A DNA stretch of 64,000 bases from Phaeobacter sp. (GCF_022825805.1 NZ_JAJDWC010000122.1:1-64000); one strand, 5' to 3'. Shown: positions 18,342 through 28,392, counted from the stretch's first letter. The notes: generated by a model from the letters alone, not told the origin. Translations and numbers: made by a program.

Positions 18342-19697
18342 TCAAGCCGTCCGCACAGGGGACTTCATCGTCACCAATTCTTCGGACATGGTCGGGTGCA
18401 CCGCCACGGTCCGGTCGAAATCTTCTTTGGTTGCGCCCATTTTGACCGCGATGCCCGCCAGCTGGATCATTTCGCCCGCACCGGGGGCGACAATATGACA
18501 TCCCAGAACCGTGCGGGTGGCTTTCGACACGATCAGCTTCATCAGCACCCGCTGCGCACGCCCGGCAAAGGCCTGCTGCATCGGCTTGAAGGATGTGGCG
18601 TAAACCTCGATTGGTTCCTGCTGGGCGGCCTCTTCCTCGCTCAGGCCGACGGTGCCCATTTCGGGCTGGGTGAAAATCGCCGTCGGGATCAGATCGTGAT
18701 CCGGGCTGGTCGGGTTGCCGTTGAACACGGTTTCAACAAAGGCCATCGCCTCACGGATCGCCACAGGTGTCAGATTGACCCGGTTGGTCACATCCCCGAT
18801 GGCAAACACAGACGGCACAGCGGTCTGGCTGTATTGATCGACCACAATGGCACCTGCGCGGTCCCGTTCGATGCCCAGCGCCTCAAGGCCGAGGTTATCT
18901 GCATTGGGCGCACGGCCGGTGGCAAACATCACCTGATCAAACAGGTTTTCATCGCCATTGGTGGCCTTGACCCAGATCTTGTCGCCTTCTTTGCGCATCT
19001 CAAGGATGTTGGTGCCCAGGTGCAGATCCACACCCGCCTGGCACATTTCCTCGGACACCAGCCCCCGCGCCTCATCGTCAAAGCCGCGCAGGATCTGCGC
19101 ACCGCGATAGTATTGCGAGGTTTTCACGCCAAGGCCGTTCATGATGCCCGCAAATTCGCAAGCGATATAGCCACCGCCGACGATCAGCATGCTTTCGGGC
19201 AGCGTATCGAGGTGGAAAATCTCGTTCGAAGTGATCGCCAGCTCCGCACCGGGAATATCCGGTTTCACCGGCCAGCCGCCGGTGGCCACCAGAATATGCT
19301 TGGCGGTTTTGGTGGTGCCATCCGCCAGTTCAACGGTATGAGGATCGGCCAGTTTGGCGCGCTGATCAAAGCTCTCAACGCCCGAGTTTTTCAGCAGGTT
19401 GCGGTAGATCCCTTCCAGCCGGTCCAACTCGCCATGCAGCTTGCCCTTGAACAGGTCCCAATCGAAGGCACCGGATGAAATCGACCAGCCATAGGCCTGC
19501 GCGTCTTCGACCATGCCGGAATATTCGGATGCAAACACCATCAGTTTCTTGGGCACACAGCCCCGGATCACGCAGGTGCCGCCATAGCGGTCTTCTTCCG
19601 CCAGCGCGACCTTGGCGCCGCCAGCTGCAGCCACACGCGCGGCCCGAACGCCGCCGGAGCCGCCACCAATGACGAAGAGATCGTAGTCAAAGCTCAT
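18342..19697 (-). CDS. gor: Glutathione-disulfide reductase
   Basis: A 451-residue FAD/NADPH enzyme that regenerates reduced glutathione in the cytoplasm. The FAD Rossmann motif VIGGGSGG lies at the N-terminus, the redox pair Cys42/Cys47 sits in GGTCVIRGCVPKKL, an NADPH fold has LIVGGGYIACEFAG, and the C-terminal active-site motif VHPTMSEELV is present. The start MSFDYDLFVIG at 19697 is chosen for homology; the frame runs further upstream without family similarity. In relatives I recall gor directly after rpiA; here a broken PACE gene on the other strand sits between them. Confidence 0.94.
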   Translation of the reverse strand: MSFDYDLFVIGGGSGGVRAARVAAAGGAKVALAEEDRYGGTCVIRGCVPKKLMVFASEYSGMVEDAQAYGWSISSGAFDWDLFKGKLHGELDRLEGIYRNLLKNSGVESFDQRAKLADPHTVELADGTTKTAKHILVATGGWPVKPDIPGAELAITSNEIFHLDTLPESMLIVGGGYIACEFAGIMNGLGVKTSQYYRGAQILRGFDDEARGLVSEEMCQAGVDLHLGTNILEMRKEGDKIWVKATNGDENLFDQVMFATGRAPNADNLGLEALGIERDRAGAIVVDQYSQTAVPSVFAIGDVTNRVNLTPVAIREAMAFVETVFNGNPTSPDHDLIPTAIFTQPEMGTVGLSEEEAAQQEPIEVYATSFKPMQQAFAGRAQRVLMKLIVSKATRTVLGCHIVAPGAGEMIQLAGIAVKMGATKEDFDRTVAVHPTMSEELVTMKSPVRTA

Positions 19698-20051
19698 TTC
19701 AGTTGCCCTTTTGATGTCTTGCGCGAGGTATCCCACAGCGCGATGCGAATTGCCAGTCTCGCAGGTGGGGTGTTCTGACGGAGTTTCAATTGCTTTGGGG
19801 TGGTTTACTCTCGAAACCGTGAAGAGGACGTGAAAACAAAACCCGGACAATCACCAGCCCCAACCCCACACCTAATCCGAGCCCCACCCGTGCCCATCCA
19901 GTACCCAGGGCGCGATTTCCGGGCTTGAAAGCCGCGCCTCACCGCGCCATCTTCAGGCTCGGCGACCATGCTGGCACGCCCGGCCAAAGGACGACCTCTG
20001 GCTTGATCGGACCACATCGGGACGACCCGAACAGACGCAGGAAAGGTCGCC
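19698..20051. other. 354-bp gap without a gene
   Basis: This gap between gor and the PACE pseudogene must hold the gor promoter. I see no clear -35/-10 pair, repeat or hairpin. A minus-strand open frame across 19805-20053 has no protein-like features. Confidence 0.5.
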
Positions 20052-20477
20052 ATGCGATCCCCCCTCGACCGTATTCGTCACGCGCTCAGCTTTGAAATCA
20101 TTGCCCTGTTGATCATCATCCCGCTCGGCGCCTAGGTGTTTCATATGCCCGTGAAAGCCATTGGCGTTGCCACAGTGGTTGCAGCAACCATCGCGACTGG
20201 TTGGAACTATGGCTATAACTATGTGTTCGACAAGGTGCTGAACCGGACCACCGGCACCACGTTGAAATCCCCGCCGATGCGCGTGGCCCATGCCGTTTTG
20301 TTCGAGGCAGGGCTGCTGATGGTGCTGATGCCGTTCTTCGCCTGGTATCTGGCGATCACGCTGTGGGAAGCCTTCGTGCTCGACCTGTCATTTGCGCTGT
20401 TTTATTTGGTCTATGCGCTGGTGTTCAATTGGCTGTACGACCGGCTGTTTCCTCTGCCGGAATGGCAAGACGCCTGA
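20052..20477 (+). pseudogene. PACE-family efflux transporter gene interrupted by an amber codon
   Basis: Read through, this 141-codon frame encodes a proteobacterial antimicrobial compound efflux (PACE, BTP-domain) protein of normal length. It begins MRSPLDRIRHALSFEIIALL with AGGAAAGG upstream and has two paired-helix repeats (ATIATGWNYGYNYVFD; FALFYLVYALVFNWLYDRLF). Codon 28, in the first helix-loop where relatives have Trp, is TAG (20133-20135) followed at once by GTG. Everything after it is intact, with no other lesion. Either a recent nonsense mutation (TGG to TAG), a base-calling error, or restart at the GTG giving a protein that lacks the first helix. Active members export chlorhexidine and polyamine-like cations. 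Confidence 0.8.
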
Positions 20478-20669
20478 TCAGCAACAGATTTGGGCGACGA
20501 AAGAGCCCCGCGCGACGCAAGACCCGATTGAAGCGTTCTGGATCAGACCGCAGATTTCCTGCGCCAGTTGCCAAGCTAAATTCGATGCCAGATCAAATTC
20601 AACGCGGCCCTTATCCTGGGCAGCACCAAATCGGCTGCAAGGCCGCCCAGTGAACACCGGGCTCAGAGG

Positions 20670-21458
20670 TTACTCGCCGAGATCGCGAAACAGGTTTTCG
20701 CTCTCTTCAAACTCGATATGGCCAGTCTCGATGGTGCCCTGATCAATATCGCGCACCTCCACCTTACCATCGCCAAAGCCCACGATCACCGTGTCGCAGA
20801 TGTCGATGAACAGCCCGTTCTCCACCACGCCGGGGATCTGGTTCAAAACCAGCGCCAGTTGCCGGGCATTGCCAATCCGGTGCAGATGCAGATCCAGAAT
20901 GTGATTGCCCTCATCGGTCACCCAGGCGGCATCACCGTTCATCCGCAACGTCGCCTTGCGTCCCATCACATTCATCGCCACCAACGTTTCTTCCACCAAC
21001 GCCTGTGTGGTTTGCCACCCAAATGGGATCACCTCCAGCGGCAGCGGGAAGGCCCCCAGCGTTTCGACTTCCTTGGCCTTGTCGGCGATGATCACCACCC
21101 GGTCAGAGGCCGTGGCGACAATCTTCTCCTGCAGCAACGCGCCGCCCCCACCCTTGATCAGGTTGAGATCGCGATCAAATTCATCCGCGCCATCCACGGT
21201 CAGATCCAGCCACCGCGCTTCATCCAGTGACATCAACGGGATACCCACATCCCGCGCCAGCGCAGCGGTGCGCTGCGATGTCGGCACGCCGTGAATTTCC
21301 AGATCGCCACTGCGCACCAGCTCACCCAGGCAGCGCACAAACCACGCCGCGGTGGAGCCAGTGCCAAGCCCGACCCGCATGCCGTCTTCGACCATATCTG
21401 CCGCACGTTTGGCAGCAATGAACTTGGCCTGGTCAATCGGGGACAATTCCGAGGTCAT
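20670..21458 (-). CDS. rpiA: Ribose-5-phosphate isomerase A
   Basis: A 262-residue enzyme of the non-oxidative pentose phosphate pathway interconverting ribose-5-phosphate and ribulose-5-phosphate. Motifs: GLGTGSTAAWFV (phosphate binding), TVDGADEFD (catalytic Asp) and IKGGGGALLQEKIVA (catalytic Glu/Lys). The length is normal plus a short C-terminal extension (DQGTIETGHIEFEESENLF). AGGGA precedes the start. Divergent from the GST-like gene. Confidence 0.96.
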   Translation of the reverse strand: MTSELSPIDQAKFIAAKRAADMVEDGMRVGLGTGSTAAWFVRCLGELVRSGDLEIHGVPTSQRTAALARDVGIPLMSLDEARWLDLTVDGADEFDRDLNLIKGGGGALLQEKIVATASDRVVIIADKAKEVETLGAFPLPLEVIPFGWQTTQALVEETLVAMNVMGRKATLRMNGDAAWVTDEGNHILDLHLHRIGNARQLALVLNQIPGVVENGLFIDICDTVIVGFGDGKVEVRDIDQGTIETGHIEFEESENLFRDLGE

Positions 21459-21664
21459 GGCAGATCCCTATGGTCTGAAGGTGGAGCGGCCCATGGCCTG
21501 ATGCGGTCTTATAGGCCAGTTGATGGGCTGAGGCGAGAGCACAGACAGCAATTCGCCCGGCTGCAGAAAACCCAGCTGCAGAGAACCATGCCCCAGACAA
21601 CCCTACCCCCAAACAAACTGTGCCTGCAAACCCCGCCCCGGAAAACCTGCAAAAAGAATGCGTG

Positions 21665-21678
21665 TTTCCTATTGGAAA
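21665..21678. promoter_or_regulatory. Inverted repeat upstream of the GST-sdaA pair
   Basis: TTTCC-TATT-GGAAA, a 5-bp dyad about 55 bases before the GST-like start codon in the rpiA/GST divergent spacer. A plausible operator, but short enough to occur by chance. Confidence 0.3.
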
Positions 21679-21731
21679 CGTCGGAAACGAACGTTACCTG
21701 CCACTGCATAACCCTCTAAACTGGGCGCACG

Positions 21732-22553
21732 ATGACAGACTATTGCTTGCACTACGCTCCCGACAACGCATCGCTGGTGATCCGGCTGGCGTTGAACGAG
21801 ATGGGCCTGCCCTACCGGACCGCTCTGGTAGACCGCCGTGCAGGCGCTCAGCACAGTGCTGCCTACCGCGCGTTGAACCCGGCAGGGTTGATCCCGGTTC
21901 TGGAAACGCCGGACGGGCCGATTTTCGAAACCGCTGCAATTCTGCTGTGGCTGGCGGACCGGCACCCTGCCGCGGGGCTGTTTCCAACACCCGACAGCCC
22001 GCAGCGCGCGACCGCTCTGAAATGGCTGTTTCATCTGTCAAACACCGTGCATGCGGATCTGCGTATTCTGTTTTATCCAGACAAATACATCCCCACCGAA
22101 GCGGTCCCAGCCGCGCACATCCCAAACGCACCGGAGGAGGCCGCAATCACGGCCTGCGCCGCGTTGCAGGACGGGATCAAGACACGCCTGATGCAGCATC
22201 TGGAGAGGTTCGATCAAGCAGCAGCCGCCGAGCCAAGCCTGCTATGGCACGGCAATTCAGATGCAAACCCAGATCCAAACCCTGATACCAAAACCAATAC
22301 GGCCGATGGCAGCGCAGGCCAGCCCACACTGCTGACGCTTTATGTGGCCTGCATGATGCGCTGGATGGCGCTCTACCCAACTGACCGGGATCGCAGCTGG
22401 CTCGATCTCGGTGCCACGCCCTGCCTGGCCACCGCCCTGTCCCGTCTGGAACGCCGCGACAGCGCCATATCTGCCGCCGATGCCGAAGGTCTCGGCCCCG
22501 CACCTTTCACACAGCCCTGCTACGCAAATCCCTCAGAAGGATCAGCCACGTAA
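21732..22553 (+). CDS. Glutathione S-transferase family protein
   Basis: A 273-residue protein with an N-terminal thioredoxin-like GST domain (MTDYCLHYAPDNASLVIRLAL; LNPAGLIPVLE; PIFETAAILLWLADRH, the GSH-binding PET-like region) and an all-helical C-terminal domain (LLTLYVACMMRWMALYP). Around residue 178 there is an insert rich in Asn/Asp/Pro, encoded by an in-frame 12-bp tandem repeat, probably a surface loop. The stop shares one base with the sdaA start (TAATG), so the two genes are coupled. Substrate unknown. Confidence 0.85.
   Translation: MTDYCLHYAPDNASLVIRLALNEMGLPYRTALVDRRAGAQHSAAYRALNPAGLIPVLETPDGPIFETAAILLWLADRHPAAGLFPTPDSPQRATALKWLFHLSNTVHADLRILFYPDKYIPTEAVPAAHIPNAPEEAAITACAALQDGIKTRLMQHLERFDQAAAAEPSLLWHGNSDANPDPNPDTKTNTADGSAGQPTLLTLYVACMMRWMALYPTDRDRSWLDLGATPCLATALSRLERRDSAISAADAEGLGPAPFTQPCYANPSEGSAT
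22263..22298. repeat. In-frame 12-bp tandem repeat in the GST-like gene
   Basis: Units GCAAACCCAGAT, CCAAACCCTGAT, ACCAAAACCAAT encode the Asn/Pro/Asp-rich loop of the GST-like protein. Confidence 0.65.
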
Positions 22554-23926
22554 TGTTCCTCTCCGTTTTTGACATGTTCAAAGTGGGCATTGGCCCATCG
22601 TCTTCTCACACCATGGGCCCGATGGTGGCCGCGGCGCGTTTTCTCGATATGATGCGGGCCTCGCCATTTGAATTCCACGGCCTGCGCGCCTCGCTGCATG
22701 GCTCGCTGGCCTTCACAGGTGTTGGCCACGCCACCGATCGCGCGACCATTCTGGGGCTCGGTGGGTTTGTGCCGGACGACTATGATGACGACAAGGCAGA
22801 GGCGTTTCTGGCAGAGCTGAACAAAACCCACCGGATGCAGCCCGAGGGTCTGGGAGAGCTGCAGTTCGACCCAAAAACCGATATGATTTTTGACTATGAT
22901 CATGCGCTGACCGGACACGCCAATGGCATGATCCTGATGGCCACCGATGCCCAAGGCGATGTGATCTTGCGGCAGGTGTTTTATTCCATCGGCGGCGGCT
23001 TTGTCGTCACCGAGGAAGAACTGGCTGCGGGCAAGGCCACTGACGAAGGCGATCCGGTGCCTTTCCCCTTCAAATCGGCCACCGAAATGCTGGAGATGTC
23101 ACGCGCCAGCGGCAAATCCGTCGCCGAGATGAAGCGCGCCAATGAAATCGCCCGCGGCTGCCCCGAAAGCCTGGCCAAAGGCACCGCGCGCATCTGGCAG
23201 GTGATGAACGACTGCATCAACCGTGGCCTGACCCGCGATGGCATCCTGCCTGGCGGTCTGAATGTCCGTCGCCGCGCCAAAGGGATCTATGACGAATTGA
23301 TGGCCGAACGCGGCATGAACCTCACCGCGCCCCACACCATCAACGACTGGATGAGCGTCTACGCCATGGCCGTGAACGAGGAAAACGCCGCGGGCGGCCA
23401 GGTGGTGACAGCCCCGACCAATGGCGCAGCAGGCACCCTGCCTGCGGTGATCCGCTATTATCTCGACCATGTGCCGGGCGCCTCCGAAAGCCATGTCGAA
23501 GACTTCCTGCTGACCGCCGCGGCCATTGCCGGTTTGGTGAAATACAACGCATCCATCTCTGGTGCCGAAGCAGGCTGCCAGGCAGAGGTCGGCTCTGCCG
23601 CGGCCATGTCCGCCGCTGGTCTGTGCGCAGTGATGGGCGGCACGCCGGAACAGGTGGAAAACGCCGCAGAAATCGCACTGGAGCATCATCTCGGCATGAC
23701 CTGCGATCCCGTCAAAGGGCTGGTGCAGGTGCCCTGCATCGAACGCAACGGCCTTGCCGCCATCAAAGCCGTGTCTGCCGCCTCCCTGGCGCTGCGCGGC
23801 GATGGCCAGCATTTCGTGCCGCTGGATGCCTGCATTGAAACCATGCGCCAGACCGGTGCGGACATGCACGACAAATACAAAGAGACCTCGCTGGGCGGCC
23901 TCGCGGTCAACGTCCCGAACTGCTGA
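22553..23926 (+). CDS. sdaA: L-serine ammonia-lyase (L-serine dehydratase)
   Basis: A 457-residue single-chain, 4Fe-4S-type L-serine deaminase yielding pyruvate and ammonia. It opens [20 protein letters not shown], the family hallmark. Cluster cysteines lie in [13 protein letters not shown] and in [18 protein letters not shown]. The C-terminus ends with [17 protein letters not shown]; the terminal Cys is the family's tail-in-mouth residue. Coupled by one base to the GST-like gene upstream. Confidence 0.96.
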   Translation: MFLSVFDMFKVGIGPSSSHTMGPMVAAARFLDMMRASPFEFHGLRASLHGSLAFTGVGHATDRATILGLGGFVPDDYDDDKAEAFLAELNKTHRMQPEGLGELQFDPKTDMIFDYDHALTGHANGMILMATDAQGDVILRQVFYSIGGGFVVTEEELAAGKATDEGDPVPFPFKSATEMLEMSRASGKSVAEMKRANEIARGCPESLAKGTARIWQVMNDCINRGLTRDGILPGGLNVRRRAKGIYDELMAERGMNLTAPHTINDWMSVYAMAVNEENAAGGQVVTAPTNGAAGTLPAVIRYYLDHVPGASESHVEDFLLTAAAIAGLVKYNASISGAEAGCQAEVGSAAAMSAAGLCAVMGGTPEQVENAAEIALEHHLGMTCDPVKGLVQVPCIERNGLAAIKAVSAASLALRGDGQHFVPLDACIETMRQTGADMHDKYKETSLGGLAVNVPNC

Positions 23927-24060
23927 ACGCAGCTCTCGCGTCTCTCTCGGGCCGTGCCGCAGAACGGTGCGGCAGCCCTCTCGTGGCAGCCGCGGTTCTA
24001 ACGCCGCGGCCACCGCAACGCCCGCTTGCATCACCGCCGCCGCGACTCTAGCGTGGCGGG

Positions 24061-25050
24061 ATGACACATGACCGCCCCTCTCTCGGCATTCTCCTGATGC
24101 TGGGCTTCTGCATCACCGCGCCCATGGGGGATGCGGTGGCAAAGCTCCTGGGGGCGCATATCCCGCTTGGACAACTGCTGTTAGTGCGTTTTGCGGCGCA
24201 GGTCCTGCTGTTGGCCCCGCTCATTTTCGCTACCGGCCGCATCTGGCGCATGAGGGGCCGGGTCCTGCGCCTCACCATGGTGCGCACGCTGCTGCATGTG
24301 ATCGGCATTGCGGCCATGTTCACCGGGCTGAAATACCTGCCCCTGGCCGATGCGGTGGCCATCGCCTTTGTGATGCCCTTCATCATGCTGTTGATGGGCA
24401 AATATGTGCTCGCAGAAGAGGTCGGCCTGCGGCGGCTCATGGCCTGTGTGGTGGGCTTTGCGGGCACCCTGCTGGTGATCCAACCCAGTTTTGTGGCCGT
24501 CGGCTGGCCCGCGCTGTGGCCGCTGGTGGTGGCGGTTGTCTTTGCCCTGTTCATGCTGGTCACCCGGCAGATCGCCAAGGAAACCGATCCCGTCTCCCTT
24601 CAGGCCGTGTCCGGCACCATGGCCTGCGCGGTCCTATTGCCGCTGATCCTGTTGGGGAATTGGCAGCCGGGAGACGGGTTGCACAGCCCGATCTTTGATC
24701 TGGTCACCCCAACGGCCACGCAATGGATGCTGCTGGCAGCCATCGGCCTGCTGGGCACCGCCGCTCATCTGCTGATGACCTGGAGCCTGCGTTTTGCGCC
24801 AGCCGCAACTCTGGCCTCCATGCAATATCTGGAGATTCCGATTGCGGCGATCATCGGCTGGTGGATCTTTGGCGATCTGCCCAACGCGCTGGCCGCACTG
24901 GGGATCGTGATCACCGTGGCGGCAGGGCTGTTTGTGATCCTGCGCGAACACCGCCAGCAAAAGGCGATGCCTGCGCCCGTCAGCACGCCCCTCGCTGATC
25001 CAGATCTCGCGCGCCCAGCCCCGACCGAGGCGGAGCGCCAAGCCCTCTGA
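24061..25050 (+). CDS. EamA/DMT-family permease
   Basis: A 329-residue inner-membrane protein with about ten hydrophobic helices in two EamA repeats (FCITAPMGDAVAKLLGAHIP; the second ending in SMQYLEIPIAAIIGWWIFGD). A charged C-terminal tail of about 40 residues follows the last helix. S-adenosylmethionine-, riboflavin- and amino-acid-type exporters all share this fold, so the substrate is open. It stands alone, 134 bases after sdaA and convergent with the thiamine diphosphokinase gene. Confidence 0.87.
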   Translation: MTHDRPSLGILLMLGFCITAPMGDAVAKLLGAHIPLGQLLLVRFAAQVLLLAPLIFATGRIWRMRGRVLRLTMVRTLLHVIGIAAMFTGLKYLPLADAVAIAFVMPFIMLLMGKYVLAEEVGLRRLMACVVGFAGTLLVIQPSFVAVGWPALWPLVVAVVFALFMLVTRQIAKETDPVSLQAVSGTMACAVLLPLILLGNWQPGDGLHSPIFDLVTPTATQWMLLAAIGLLGTAAHLLMTWSLRFAPAATLASMQYLEIPIAAIIGWWIFGDLPNALAALGIVITVAAGLFVILREHRQQKAMPAPVSTPLADPDLARPAPTEAERQAL

Positions 25051-25159
25051 GGCCCTTACCCGAGCCACAGCACACGACCGCGGGTGCAGATTGCCGCGAG
25101 GAAATCGTCAGTCAGCTTCGCCGCATCAGATCTACTGTATCAAGTTCACCGTATCAAAC

Positions 25160-25822
25160 TTACTGCGACCAGAGCGCCGCGACCACCTGCTCCAGACGCG
25201 CCCGCGGCACCATCGCCAAAAGCCCCGGTCCCTCCATCTCCAACCGCAGCGGGCCAAGCGCCCGGTTCGATGTGCCGATACGACCCAAAGGATCCAGCTC
25301 CAGCCCATCAATGGGCCATTCCAACCCGACAGATCGCCCGCGCACCCGCTGCATCGGAAACAGCGAAACAATCTCACCCGCCGTCAGCGGCAGGCTGAGC
25401 GTTTCCGGCACATGAAACACCACCTCGTTTGCCCCCAACAACACGCAGGGGCTGGGATGGCGCTGCATCAGAATCGACAGCGCCGCAAGCTGATGGTCCA
25501 ACCGCGCGCCCAGAAACCCGATGCCCACCACCACCGGTGCCCGGATCATCCGCAGCGCCTTGTCGAAATCGGTGGTGGTCTGTTCGCGCAGATGATGCAG
25601 CTGCTCCGCAGGCAACTGCGCCCGCACCGAGGCCTCCAGCGAATCCAGATCGCCAATCACCGCATCCGGCATATGACCCGCCGCCAGCGCATGCGCCGCA
25701 CCGCCATCCGCCGCCACAAGAGACGGGGCAACCGCCCGGGCCGCCGCAAAATCCCCGGCAGAGAGCGCACCCGCCCCCACCAGCGTCACAGGGGAATCCC
25801 GTTCAACAATCACGTTTGTCAT
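25160..25822 (-). CDS. Thiamine diphosphokinase
   Basis: A 220-residue enzyme transferring diphosphate from ATP to thiamine to make the cofactor TPP. Catalytic motifs: VAADGGAAHAL, AVIGDLDSLE and TTTDFDKALRMI (metal/ATP binding), then GIGFLGARLDHQLAAL for thiamine. The C-terminal beta domain is typical. No TPP riboswitch is visible upstream. Divergent from the large acidic protein gene. Confidence 0.9.
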   Translation of the reverse strand: MTNVIVERDSPVTLVGAGALSAGDFAAARAVAPSLVAADGGAAHALAAGHMPDAVIGDLDSLEASVRAQLPAEQLHHLREQTTTDFDKALRMIRAPVVVGIGFLGARLDHQLAALSILMQRHPSPCVLLGANEVVFHVPETLSLPLTAGEIVSLFPMQRVRGRSVGLEWPIDGLELDPLGRIGTSNRALGPLRLEMEGPGLLAMVPRARLEQVVAALWSQ

Positions 25823-25959
25823 GGCGAATTACTCGCAGAAAAGGAAACAGACCACAATCTGGACACAAAATGATACGATCTATTGCACGGATTCGGGCAG
25901 AATTTGACCCTCTACCGCCCGAGGGTGGCGGGACCGACTTTGGCAAGGACACCTATCCG

Positions 25960-28392
25960 ATGGTACAGAACAACAAGGTTTTGACAGTTTCCTACGGGAC
26001 TTTCTCCTGCACGTTGGAAGGGTTCGACGATTCGTTCGGCACGATGAAGGCCATTGCGGAGTATTTTCGCGATCTCGCCTCGGATGATCGCTATTTTGGC
26101 GCGGAACCGCCACAGCCGGACGCCGATATGTTGGCGCGCATCGCGCAAAAGGAAATCGCCCGCCAGGTTGAGGCCCGCACCAGTGATGAAGGCATACATC
26201 TGCGCGCTGCCACCACCCTGCCCGCGCCGCAACCCGCTGCCGCTGCGATGGATACGACCGCCGACGCGCCCGCAGCTGTTCAGACGCCCGCAGCAGAGCC
26301 CGTACCTGCCGCAGACCCCGTGCTCGAAGCAGATCCTGCTCCCGCCGCCACGCCATCAGCGCCGCAGCCTGAAATCATCAAGGCCGAGCCCATCAAGGCC
26401 GACATCACGCAGGCCGAGGATGTCACCACCCAGGATACCGCGGCGCAAGACGCAGTGGTTCAGAACACAAAACCTGCCGTCAGCGCCGACAGCATCGCCG
26501 CCAAACTGCGCCGCATTCGCGCAGTCGTGGCGCAGACCCCGGCAGAGGAATTCACCGAAGATCAGCACGCCGACGCGCTGCGCCAAACCGCCAATGCTGC
26601 AACAACAGACACAGCCCCTGTAGAAGCGGCACCTGTGGACGGCACCACAGTTGACAACCTGACAGTGGACAGCGCCATCGCTGATATTCAATCCGCGCTC
26701 GCCGCAGATGACGCGGTTGCCGCCGATGCCCCGGATCTGGCGGGAGAAGCACTGGAACATGATGATCTGACCGGCGACATCCTGGATGAAACCGATGACG
26801 CCATCGCGGATGCTCTGGACCGCATCGACGCCCAGGTTGACCAGGTTGAGCAGGTTGACCAGGGCGAACCGGCAGCACAGGACCCCGCAGCAATCACAGC
26901 GAGCATGAACACCCCAGCAGAGGCCGAGGCGTTCTTTGCACACAGCGATAGTGTGGACAGTGAGATCGATGCAGGCGACAGCGATGACGTCGCCGATGAC
27001 TCTATCGGCGGCACCGAAGCCGCCCCAGCCCCCCGCCGCACTGCGCGCATCGCCCGGGTCAAACGCCGCGATCTCGAAGCGGCGCTGGCCAGCGGCACCC
27101 TGGAAGAGGTCGAAACACCAGACCCCATCGCGGCCGATGCAATCGTAACAGACGCCAGTGACGACACCGAAGCCACCGCAGCCGAGGTCGCCGAAGCACC
27201 GCAGTCTGATCGCGCGCGTCCCGCTGCCGCCAAACGCGCAGAGGCCAAACACGCAGGGCTGGAGCCCGACAACAACAGCAGCCTCTCCGAGGAGGACGAA
27301 GCCGACCTGCTCGCAGAACTGGCCGCGGTCGAGGCCGAGTTGCTGGGCACAGATGGCGAGACCGACGGCCTTGATGACATCACTGCCGGAGATGCGGACC
27401 AGCACGACATTGATCTGGACGAGATGGATCTGGGCGCGATGGATCTGGGCGACAGCGATGCGCAGGATGATCTCACCACCGATATCGACGCCATTCTGAA
27501 CACCGATCTGACCGACAAAACACCAGAGCGGCCCGCCGCTCCGCTGGACCTCGGCGCCGTGGCAACCCGCGTGGACGCCGACCCCGCAGCGGACGCAGAT
27601 GCACCATCGCAGCAGACCACAGACCGCAGCGCGCGCAAATCACAGGCCCAGAAGAAACAGGCTCAGGTCAGCGACACCGCCGACAGTGATATCGCCCGTT
27701 TGATGGCCGCCACCGACGCCAAACTGGAAGACCCCGAAACCAGCAGCCAGCGGGAAACCTACAGCCAGCTGCGCGCCGTGATGGCGGCCGCCTCTGCGGA
27801 AAAATCCGCCGGTGGCTCGATGGAACAGGAAGACGCCTCCCAGGTGTATCGCGATGATCTCGCCAGTGTTGTGCGGCCCCGCCGCCCGAGCGGCGCCAAA
27901 GAAACCAGCCGCCGCCCAGAGCCCACAGCCCGCGCAGCGGACGCCCCCCGTATCTCCCGCCCCGCGCCATTGAAACTGGTGCAGGAACAGCGGATCAATG
28001 ATGACGCGCCTGCGGATTCGGCCGCTGCAGCCTCGGCACCGGTTCGCCCCCGCCGGGTGTCTGCCGCGCTGCTGGAGGATGCGGCACCACAGGCCGGTGG
28101 CAATGATGGTGGCTTTGCCGCCTATGCCGCCGACAGTGGTGCAGTGGAACTGGCCGAACTGCTGGAGGCCGCGGCCGCCTATATGAGCTTTGTGGAAGGG
28201 CGCGATCACTTCTCGCGGCCACAGCTGATGAACAAGGTGCGCGGCGTGGATGGCACGGATTTCAACCGCGAGGACGGTCTGCGCAGCTTTGGCCAATTGC
28301 TGCGCGACGGCAAGATCGAGCGCGCCGACAATGGCCGCTTTACCGCCTCCGGCCAGATCGGTTTCCAACCCGGAGATCGCGCAGCAGGCTGA
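25960..28392 (+). CDS. Large acidic protein of unknown function
   Basis: An 810-residue protein, start at 25960 (MVQNNKVLTVSYGTFSCTLE) with AAGGAC upstream. Three parts are visible. Residues 1-75 are a compact, well-ordered segment (GFDDSFGTMKAIAEYFRDLASDDRYFGAEPP). Residues 80-720 are low-complexity, very rich in Asp, Ala, Glu and Thr (AGDSDDVADDSIGG; LDEMDLGAMDLGDSDAQDD). The last 85 residues are again ordered (LLEAAAAYMSFVEGRDHFSRP through FGQLLRDGKIERADNGRF), resembling a small winged-helix-like module. No signal peptide or transmembrane segment. I recall homologues with the same ends in other roseobacters, often mislabelled as chemotaxis proteins; I see no CheA domain. Confidence 0.75.
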   Translation: MVQNNKVLTVSYGTFSCTLEGFDDSFGTMKAIAEYFRDLASDDRYFGAEPPQPDADMLARIAQKEIARQVEARTSDEGIHLRAATTLPAPQPAAAAMDTTADAPAAVQTPAAEPVPAADPVLEADPAPAATPSAPQPEIIKAEPIKADITQAEDVTTQDTAAQDAVVQNTKPAVSADSIAAKLRRIRAVVAQTPAEEFTEDQHADALRQTANAATTDTAPVEAAPVDGTTVDNLTVDSAIADIQSALAADDAVAADAPDLAGEALEHDDLTGDILDETDDAIADALDRIDAQVDQVEQVDQGEPAAQDPAAITASMNTPAEAEAFFAHSDSVDSEIDAGDSDDVADDSIGGTEAAPAPRRTARIARVKRRDLEAALASGTLEEVETPDPIAADAIVTDASDDTEATAAEVAEAPQSDRARPAAAKRAEAKHAGLEPDNNSSLSEEDEADLLAELAAVEAELLGTDGETDGLDDITAGDADQHDIDLDEMDLGAMDLGDSDAQDDLTTDIDAILNTDLTDKTPERPAAPLDLGAVATRVDADPAADADAPSQQTTDRSARKSQAQKKQAQVSDTADSDIARLMAATDAKLEDPETSSQRETYSQLRAVMAAASAEKSAGGSMEQEDASQVYRDDLASVVRPRRPSGAKETSRRPEPTARAADAPRISRPAPLKLVQEQRINDDAPADSAAAASAPVRPRRVSAALLEDAAPQAGGNDGGFAAYAADSGAVELAELLEAAAAYMSFVEGRDHFSRPQLMNKVRGVDGTDFNREDGLRSFGQLLRDGKIERADNGRFTASGQIGFQPGDRAAG

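Noticed and set aside
17100..19478. A 792-codon open frame on the plus strand
   Set aside because: It runs antisense to hflK and gor, both secure genes, and its translation is His/Gly-rich without domain patterns. Long antisense frames are common in GC-rich DNA.
19805..20053. An 82-codon minus-strand frame next to the PACE gene
   Set aside because: Arg/Gly-rich translation without helices, signal or motif; it overlaps the PACE ribosome site on the other strand.
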